Assembly: GCA_016839165.1 (NCBI GenBank)
Contig: CP069300.1
Location: forward strand, 5,146,001-5,210,000
Source of the DNA: Bradyrhizobium sp. PSBB068
GTDB taxonomy: Bacteria; Pseudomonadota; Alphaproteobacteria; Rhizobiales; Xanthobacteraceae
Direction: 5' to 3'
DNA: 64,000 bases
The notes beneath the pieces are model-generated. The model had not been told where the DNA came from and did no database searches. It was given only the letters and a program-made list of their open reading frames with translations. The first letter of the stretch is position 1. Each line of letters opens with the position of its first letter. The position numbers and the translations under genes are program-made. This document shows, piece after piece, positions 58,330 to 64,000 of the stretch.

Positions 58330-59111
58330 GCGAATTCGCGCGCCAGCAGAGCGACTTTCAGCGCGCCATCCTGACCGATGACGGGAGCGTCTTGTCCGAA
58401 ATCCTCGACAGCCCGCGGGAGAATCGCGAGACGCTGCTCGGTGTTTACCGCTACGCCTATGGCTCGCGGCTGGTGGAGGCGATGCGCAATGATCACGAGC
58501 TGCTGCATCGCTTTCTCGGCGACGAGATGTTCGACGACATGGGCCATGCCTACGTCAAGGCAAGGCCGTCCGAGCATCCGAACCTCCGTTGGTTCTCGCA
58601 AGGGCTGCCGGGCTTCCTGAAGTCCACGGAGCCGTACAGCAACCATCCCGTGCTCGCCGACCTTGCCGCGCTGGAGAAGGCTTTGAACGACGCGTTCGAC
58701 GCCGCCGAGGGCGCCGTGCTTGCTCTGGAGGCCATGGCCGGCTTCGCGCCCGAGACGTGGAACGACCTGGTGTTCCAACCGCATCCGAGCGCTGCCCGGA
58801 TCGACCTGTCGACCAATGCCGTCGCGCTCTGGATGGCATTGAAGAACGATGAGGCGCCGCCCGAAGTGGAGACGCTAGCCGGGCCTGCGCGCGTCCTGAT
58901 CTGGCGGCAGGACGCCACGCCGATGTTCCGCGAGCTGCCGACCGAGGAAGCGATGATGTGGGACGAAGCCTCCGCCGGCATTCCGTTCGGCGTGCTCTGC
59001 GAGATGCTCGCGACCTATGACGATCCCGATAACGCCGCGGCGCGCGGCGCCGGCTATCTGCACGGCTGGATCACGGCGGGACTGCTGACGGCGGCATCCA
59101 TTCGCGAATAG
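58326..59111 (+). CDS. bufC: BufC, DUF2063 partner protein
   Basis: This 261-residue protein starts at the ATG at 58326. The N-terminal DUF2063 region opens with RQQSDFQRAILTDDGSVLSEIL and LGVYRYAYGSRLVEAM; the C-terminal half resembles the helical partner domain that recruits the precursor to BufB. It overlaps the bufB stop and is followed nine bases later by a creatininase-like gene, so these belong to one operon. Confidence 0.92.
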   Translation: MSEFARQQSDFQRAILTDDGSVLSEILDSPRENRETLLGVYRYAYGSRLVEAMRNDHELLHRFLGDEMFDDMGHAYVKARPSEHPNLRWFSQGLPGFLKSTEPYSNHPVLADLAALEKALNDAFDAAEGAVLALEAMAGFAPETWNDLVFQPHPSAARIDLSTNAVALWMALKNDEAPPEVETLAGPARVLIWRQDATPMFRELPTEEAMMWDEASAGIPFGVLCEMLATYDDPDNAAARGAGYLHGWITAGLLTAASIRE

Positions 59112-59120
59112 GGGCGCGGC

Positions 59121-59897
59121 ATGAGCGCCGACATCGTCAGCCAATTCATCGAACGCCTCAGCTGGGACAAGGTCGCGCGGCACATTGCGGCTGGTCGACC
59201 GGCGATCCTGCCGATCGGTGCCGCCGCCAAGCAGCACGGTTTTCATCTGCCGCTCAACACCGATCGGGTGCAGGCCGAGTGGTTCGCGGCGCAACTGGCC
59301 GAACGCATCGATGCGCTGATCTGGCCTACCGTCACCTACGGCTACTACCCCGCTTTCGTCGAATATGCCGGCAGCGCCAGCCTGTCGGCCTCGACATTCG
59401 AAGCCGTGGTGCACGAGATCGCTGCAGGCATCCTCGACGGCGGTATCGGCACATTGTTCGTGCTCGACACCGGAATCAGCACACTGGCTCCGGTCGAACG
59501 CGCGCTGGCGCGCTTCGACCCGGCCAGGGTGACGCATCTGCGGCTCTACCAGGGCCCGCGCTTCAGCCGCGTCGCCGGGCAGATCGCCGAGCAACGCCAT
59601 GGCAGCCATGCCGACGAATTGGAGACGTCCCTGATGCTCGCGCTGGCGCCGGACCTGGTCGAGCCGGAACGCGCCGAAGCCAGCCCGGTGCTGCGGCAGG
59701 AGGTGCCCGGCCGCCTGACGCCATCGGACGGCAATTCGCCGAATTACAGCCGGTCCGGCAGCTACGGCGATCCGACGCTCGCGACACCAGCCAAGGGCGC
59801 GGCGCTGCTCGCGGCCATTCTCGACGATCTCGACGAGCAGGTGTCCGTGGCGCTTGGCAAGAACGCCATGCGACCGCAGCCCGGCACGTCGCGATGA
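59121..59897 (+). CDS. creatininase-family protein with a degraded metal site
   Basis: This 258-residue protein has the creatininase fold signature AILPIGAAAKQHGFHLPLNTD (about residues 28-48) and the late GSHADELETSLMLALAP segment. Two features are odd. The Glu of the usual E-QHG metal motif is replaced by Lys37, and the NGHGGN-type segment with its His is replaced by VLDTGIST (about 114-121). His39 and Asp48 remain. Family members include creatinine amidohydrolase and MftE, a peptidase of mycofactocin maturation. Position inside the buf operon suggests a role there; activity is uncertain. Confidence 0.82.
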   Translation: MSADIVSQFIERLSWDKVARHIAAGRPAILPIGAAAKQHGFHLPLNTDRVQAEWFAAQLAERIDALIWPTVTYGYYPAFVEYAGSASLSASTFEAVVHEIAAGILDGGIGTLFVLDTGISTLAPVERALARFDPARVTHLRLYQGPRFSRVAGQIAEQRHGSHADELETSLMLALAPDLVEPERAEASPVLRQEVPGRLTPSDGNSPNYSRSGSYGDPTLATPAKGAALLAAILDDLDEQVSVALGKNAMRPQPGTSR

Positions 59898-60883
59898 ACG
59901 GCATCTCGACATATCGCGTGATCGCCGGGGCGATGCTTATCGCTGCGATCCTCATCGGCATCGCGTCCTGTCATATCAAGGCACAGTCCGAGTTCATGCG
60001 CGGCGAGGGCATGCCTTACGACGCCTTCGACCGGCTGCCGAAGACCGATCTCGATGTGCCCGGCGGCACCATCCACGTCGCCTTTGCGCCCGGCGATATG
60101 GCGCTGCCGAAGGACAGGATATTCGACTGGGTCAGGGCGTCCGCCCGCGCGGTCTCGATCTATTACGGCCGGTTTCCCGTCAGCTCGTTGCGACTGCTGA
60201 TCGTGCCGGTCGACGGTTCGCGGGTTCGCGGCGGCACCACGTGGGGCTATCGCGGCGCCGCGATCCGCTTGCCGATCGGCCGCGACGCCGGCGCCGACGA
60301 CCTCAAGCGCGACTGGGTGATCGTGCACGAGATGGTGCACACCGCGCTGCCCGACCTCGACGACCGCTATGCCTGGCTCTCGGAGGGGCTCGCGGTCTAT
60401 GTCGAACCGGTCGCCCGCGTGCAGGCCGGCGACCTCACCGCGCAGGAGATCTGGCAGGCAATGATGCGCGACATGCCCAAGGGCCTGCCGCAGGCCGGTG
60501 ACCAGGGCCTCGACAATACCGACACCTGGGGCCGCAAATACTGGGGCGGCGCGATGTTCTGCCTGTTCGCCGACGTCGAGATCCGCAAACGCACCGGCAA
60601 CAAATTCGGGCTGCAGGATGCCATGCGCGGCGTGCTCGCCGCCGGCGGCAATCACGAAAAGGACTGGCCGATCGGGCGGGTGCTCGCGACCGCCGACAAG
60701 GCCGTCGGCGTCGACGTGCTGGAACGGCTGCACAGCGCATGGGGATCAAAGCCGGTGACACCCGACCTCGCCGCCCTGTGGCGCGATCTCGGCGTCACGC
60801 TGCAGGGCAACGGCGTCACATTCGACGACGGCGCGCCGCTGGCGGCGATCCGAAAGGCAATTACAGAAGCGCGTCCGCACTAG
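59894..60883 (+). CDS. probable lipoprotein zinc metallopeptidase (gluzincin-like)
   Basis: This 329-residue protein overlaps the creatininase-like gene by four bases (ATGA). An N-terminal hydrophobic segment ends in a lipobox-like IASC with Cys26. HEMVH at residues 145-149 and WLSEGLAVYVE with Glu164 give the HExxH plus downstream Glu layout of gluzincin peptidases. It should sit in the envelope, where bufferin peptides are exported. Whether it trims them is unknown. It is the last gene of the buf-like operon. Confidence 0.75.
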   Translation: MNGISTYRVIAGAMLIAAILIGIASCHIKAQSEFMRGEGMPYDAFDRLPKTDLDVPGGTIHVAFAPGDMALPKDRIFDWVRASARAVSIYYGRFPVSSLRLLIVPVDGSRVRGGTTWGYRGAAIRLPIGRDAGADDLKRDWVIVHEMVHTALPDLDDRYAWLSEGLAVYVEPVARVQAGDLTAQEIWQAMMRDMPKGLPQAGDQGLDNTDTWGRKYWGGAMFCLFADVEIRKRTGNKFGLQDAMRGVLAAGGNHEKDWPIGRVLATADKAVGVDVLERLHSAWGSKPVTPDLAALWRDLGVTLQGNGVTFDDGAPLAAIRKAITEARPH

Positions 60884-60980
60884 CCGCTGTTCGTCGCGGC
60901 AGCACACGGCCCAACTCCGCTGGCTTTTGGCAGCGCGATGGCGGACTATCGCGAATCGCCGCAGCCCGCGTGGGAGACCG

Positions 60981-62669
60981 ATGCCCGAAGCTGATCCGAC
61001 ATCCGCCCATTGGCCGATCTTCCGTTCGCTCAGGGCGTTCAAACCGAGCGACCTGCCCGGCGACCTGATCGCCGGGCTGACGCTGGCCGCGATCGCGATC
61101 CCGGAACAGATGGCGACTGCGCGGCTCGGCGGGTTCTCGCCGCAGATCGGCTTCTTCGCCTTCATGGCGGGCTCGCTCGGCTTTGCGATGTTCGGCGCCA
61201 ACCGCTTCCTGTCCTGCGGCGCAGACTCCACGATCACGCCGATCTTCGCCGGCGGACTGGCGCTGATGGCGACAGCAGGTTCGCCCGACTATCAGGCGTT
61301 CGCGACGGCGCTGGCGCTGCTGGTCGGCGTGATCATGATCGCCGGCAGCCTGTTCAAGCTCGGCTGGATTGCCAATCTGCTCTCGACGCCGGTGATGGTC
61401 GGCTTCCTCGCCGGCATATCCGTCCACATCCTGGTCTCGCAACTGCCCGGCGTGCTCGGCCTGACCACGCCGGACGGGCCGACGCTCTACAAGCTCGGAG
61501 TGCTCGCCGGGAAGATCGACCAGACCAATGTCTACACGCTGGCGATCGGGCTCGGCGTGCTAGCGCTGGTCGCCGGATCGGAGAAGATCAGCGCGCGGAT
61601 TCCGGGTGCGCTGATCGGGCTTGTCGTCGCCACCATCGCTGTCGTCGCCGGCCATCTCGAAAGCAAGGGCGTCAAGGTGGTCGGCACCGTGCCGGGCACG
61701 CTGCCCAAGCCGTCATTTCCGGACATCGCACCGGAGCGATGGATCAAGCTGCTGTCGCTCGCGATCCTGATCGCCGTCGTCGTGATGGTGCAGACTGCGG
61801 CGACGACGCGCTCGTTTCTATCCGATCCGGACAAGCCGGCCGACGTCGATCGCGACTTCCTCGGCGCCGGTGCCGGCAGTGTTCTGGCTGGACTGTTCGG
61901 CGCGTTTCCGGTCAATGCCAGTCCGCCGCGGACCGGCATCGTGTCCGAAACCGGCGGTCGCACGCAGCTGTCAGGGCTGTTTGCCGCGGCCATCGTGCTC
62001 GCACTGCTCGCCTTCGGGGCAACGCTGCTGCAGCACGTGCCGGACGCCGCGCTCGGCGGCGTGCTGCTGTTCGTGGCGCTGCGCATCATCCGCGTGGCGC
62101 AGATCGTCTTGATCTTCAGCCAGTCGTTCTACGAATTCCTGCTGGTGGTGGCGACGGCCGCCGCGATCATCGTGCTGCCGATCGAGCAAGGCGTCGCAGT
62201 CGGCATCGCGCTATCGCTGTTGCACGGCATCTGGACCACGACGCAGGGCCGGCTGGTGGAATTCGTCCACGTCCCCGGCACCACGATCTGGTGGCCGACG
62301 GGCCCGCACACGTCAGGCGAGCGCAAGGCAGGCATCGCGGTCGTCGGCCTGCAGGCACCGCTGTCGTTCCTCAACGCTGAAGGCTTCTACAGCGGCGTGC
62401 TCAAGACCATCGGCGCGGCGGCACAAAAGCCGCGGCTGCTGGTGATCGAGGCCAGCGGCATGGTCGAGATCGACTTCACCGCGGCGCAGGCGCTGCGCGA
62501 TCTGTTTCGCGAATGCCGTGATGACGGTGTGACGGTGGCCGTGGCACGGCTGGAATCCACCCGGGCGCAGGACGCGTTCGAGCGCTTCGATCTCTATGAG
62601 GTGCTGCAACGGGACCACGTCTTCCACAGCGTCGACGAGGCGGTGCGTGCGCTGGGCGGGCAGACGTAG
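60981..62669 (+). CDS. SulP-family anion permease with STAS domain
   Basis: This 562-residue protein starts at the ATG at 60981 (GGGAG upstream; the frame is open to 60927). About eleven membrane segments are followed by a C-terminal STAS domain (~445-560, with LLVIEASGMVEIDFTAAQALRDL). Landmarks are LPGDLIAGLTLAAIAIPEQMATARLGG and FPVNASPPRTGI. It may carry sulfate, bicarbonate or another anion. Spacing of 97 bases from the peptidase gene suggests its own or loosely linked transcription. Confidence 0.92.
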   Translation: MPEADPTSAHWPIFRSLRAFKPSDLPGDLIAGLTLAAIAIPEQMATARLGGFSPQIGFFAFMAGSLGFAMFGANRFLSCGADSTITPIFAGGLALMATAGSPDYQAFATALALLVGVIMIAGSLFKLGWIANLLSTPVMVGFLAGISVHILVSQLPGVLGLTTPDGPTLYKLGVLAGKIDQTNVYTLAIGLGVLALVAGSEKISARIPGALIGLVVATIAVVAGHLESKGVKVVGTVPGTLPKPSFPDIAPERWIKLLSLAILIAVVVMVQTAATTRSFLSDPDKPADVDRDFLGAGAGSVLAGLFGAFPVNASPPRTGIVSETGGRTQLSGLFAAAIVLALLAFGATLLQHVPDAALGGVLLFVALRIIRVAQIVLIFSQSFYEFLLVVATAAAIIVLPIEQGVAVGIALSLLHGIWTTTQGRLVEFVHVPGTTIWWPTGPHTSGERKAGIAVVGLQAPLSFLNAEGFYSGVLKTIGAAAQKPRLLVIEASGMVEIDFTAAQALRDLFRECRDDGVTVAVARLESTRAQDAFERFDLYEVLQRDHVFHSVDEAVRALGGQT

Positions 62670-62925
62670 ATTTGATGACGTCGTAGCCCGAATTGAGCTC
62701 CGCACCGTCCGGGCTTCAGGCCGCTGATTTCGGAATATTGGAAAAGTATCCGTGAGTTGCCCGACGTGTCAAGTGGCTTGATCGAACGTCGTTTGGTCGA
62801 ACGCCGGCCGCCGCCGACTGCTTTGCATGGGGTTGTTTTCGATATTTCGACAAGGCCCCCCGGGAGAGGCGCGCCGGACGTGCTGCAAGACCGATCGAGC
62901 CCGATTTCCGCTCGGGTCGAGCGAC

Positions 62926-63317
62926 TCAAGCCTGCTCACTCTGCAGCGTCGGATGCTCCTTCAGCAGCTCCGCCTTGATCGAGCCCGCGTGGATGGCACG
63001 GAACAGCGCTCGTCCCGTCTTGATGTTGTTGGCCTTCATGCACAGACCAACGATCTCGCGCACCGCGGAGTCCCGCACCAGTTCGTCGGAGATCTTCATC
63101 GCGGTCTCCATCGCGACCTTGGCGGCGCGCTCATAGCGATCGCGCTCGATCTGCCGCTGCTTTGGTGAACGCTTGCCGGGCGAGCCGATCGCCTCGGCGC
63201 AGCCGGCCGCATGTGGCAGATCGCACGGATCCGCTGCGCAGCCTCAATGTCGCCGAGCGGCTGGGCGACGGGATCGTCCCAGATATCCGTGCGCTTGACC
63301 TTGTTGAACAACCACAT
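62926..63317 (-). pseudogene. small gene of unknown function with a one-base frameshift
   Basis: Two minus-strand frames make one coherent protein of about 130 residues. The first starts at ATG 63317 (MWLFNKVKRTDIWDDPVAQ...AAQRIRAICHM). The second (...AEAIGSPGKRSPKQRQIERD, then METAMKISDELVRDSAVREI) ends at 62926. The total length of 392 bases is one short of a multiple of three, so a single base appears lost near 63,205-63,215. No family is recognised. Confidence 0.6.
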
Positions 63318-63547
63318 TGCCGTGCCTCGAAAGCGCGGCAAGCATAACTGGCCCTGGTGCAACCTGTGAATGGCGGAGTCTGCGCGATGCCGAGCAAGCG
63401 GCGAGCTATGGCGCTAGAGCCACACCGCGCCGCCCGCTCCGCGAAATAGACGTGCGAAGCAAGAAGCCAAGTTTACACTGCGTCACACGCGGGGCAAAAA
63501 AGTTCCGCACACGGACGCTGACGAATCCTCTGCGGCGTGACGACGCC

Positions 63548-64000
63548 TCACGCCGCAGGAACGATCTTTCCGGGATTGAAAATGTTTTGCGGATCGAGCG
63601 CGAGCTTCAGCGCCCGCATCGCATCGAGCGCCTCGGGACCGAGCTCGGCCTTCAGATATTTCTGCTTGCCCTGCCCGATGCCGTGCTCGCCGGTGCAGGT
63701 GCCGCCCATCGCCTGCGCACGTTCGACCAGCCGATGCATGAACTCCTCACCGCGCGCCATCTCGCCCGTGTCGTTGACGTCGCAGAGCATCGAGCAGTGG
63801 AAATTGCCGTCGCCGACATGGCCGACGATCGGCGACAGCAGATTGAGCCGCTTCAAATCCTCTTCGGTCTCGGTGACGCAATCGGCCAGCCGCGAGATCG
63901 GCACGCAGACGTCGGTGGCGACGACGCCGATGCTGTCGCCGGGGCGCAGCGCCTTGACGGACCAGTAGGCGTCATGCCGGGCCTGCCACAGTCTGGTGCG
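63548..64000 (-). CDS. FAD-linked oxidase (GlcD/D-lactate dehydrogenase type), C-terminal part
   Basis: About 150 C-terminal residues are visible, continuing past the right edge. The FAD-oxidase C-domain motifs VGHVGDGNFHCSML and CTGEHGIGQGKQKYL are present, as is the end ALDPQNIFNPGKI. Such enzymes oxidise glycolate, D-lactate or other 2-hydroxyacids. The FAD-binding N-terminal domain is outside the window, so substrate class cannot be judged. Confidence 0.9.
   Translation of the reverse strand, partial: RTRLWQARHDAYWSVKALRPGDSIGVVATDVCVPISRLADCVTETEEDLKRLNLLSPIVGHVGDGNFHCSMLCDVNDTGEMARGEEFMHRLVERAQAMGGTCTGEHGIGQGKQKYLKAELGPEALDAMRALKLALDPQNIFNPGKIVPAA

Overview
The window is high-GC chromosomal DNA from an alphaproteobacterium, most likely Bradyrhizobium or a close relative. 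The evidence is a two-piece (permuted) tmRNA gene whose tag reads ANDNFAPVAQAA, an alpha-type SspB next to it, several palindromic repeat families of the kind scattered through Bradyrhizobium genomes, and a rich set of solute transporters. Genes are dense, and many are joined by ATGA or TGATG overlaps. No insertion sequence, prophage, CRISPR array, rRNA or tRNA gene was seen.

Layout. Positions 1-9000 hold the edge of a possible dehydrogenase, an HD-domain protein, a quaternary-amine-type ABC importer whose permease is fused to its binding protein, a membrane sulfatase, a TetR regulator divergent from a haem-type membrane protein, and a class III cyclase. Positions 9100-17320 hold a DUF2336 protein, then a seven-gene minus-strand branched-chain amino acid block (ilvB, a threonine dehydratase-like gene, ilvN, a methyltransferase, two exporters, ilvC). 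A leader-peptide attenuator that can be read in full precedes this block. Positions 17440-25450 are housekeeping: miaA and serB (divergent, start codons overlapping), degP, a DUF2065 protein, hflK-hflC, and thyA-GNAT-folA. Positions 25600-30000 carry a tripartite tricarboxylate transporter and a split chromate transporter.

Positions 30100-37640 carry ssrA, sspB (frame broken in a run of eight C), fumC, a DUF4169/ribbon-helix-helix pair, a VOC protein and a 1240-residue AsmA-like protein. Positions 37800-50810 carry a cytochrome P450 divergent from a TetR gene with a perfect operator palindrome, an MFS carrier, a Liv-type ABC importer with a fused permease/ATPase, a 2-hydroxyacid dehydrogenase, a TRAP transporter (fused DctQM) and a GntR-family regulator with its own palindrome. 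Positions 50850-62670 carry a second cyclase and then a redox/metal region: CcdA, DoxX, a DUF255 thioredoxin-fold protein, two tandem bufferin-type precursor peptides, BufB (DUF692/MNIO), BufC (DUF2063), a creatininase-like protein, a probable lipoprotein metallopeptidase and a SulP permease. The right edge has a frameshifted small gene and the C-terminal part of an FAD-linked oxidase.

The most interesting region is 53,820-60,883. It is a ribosomally made, copper-type peptide system with duplicated precursors. Three promoter-like sites of an ECF sigma-F type (GTAAC[C/A]-N15/16-CG[T/A]A) lie in front of doxX and of each precursor. The operon tail contains a creatininase-fold protein lacking key metal ligands, which recalls the creatininase-like peptidase MftE of mycofactocin biosynthesis. 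The best-resolved regulatory element is the ilvB attenuator at 17146-17264.
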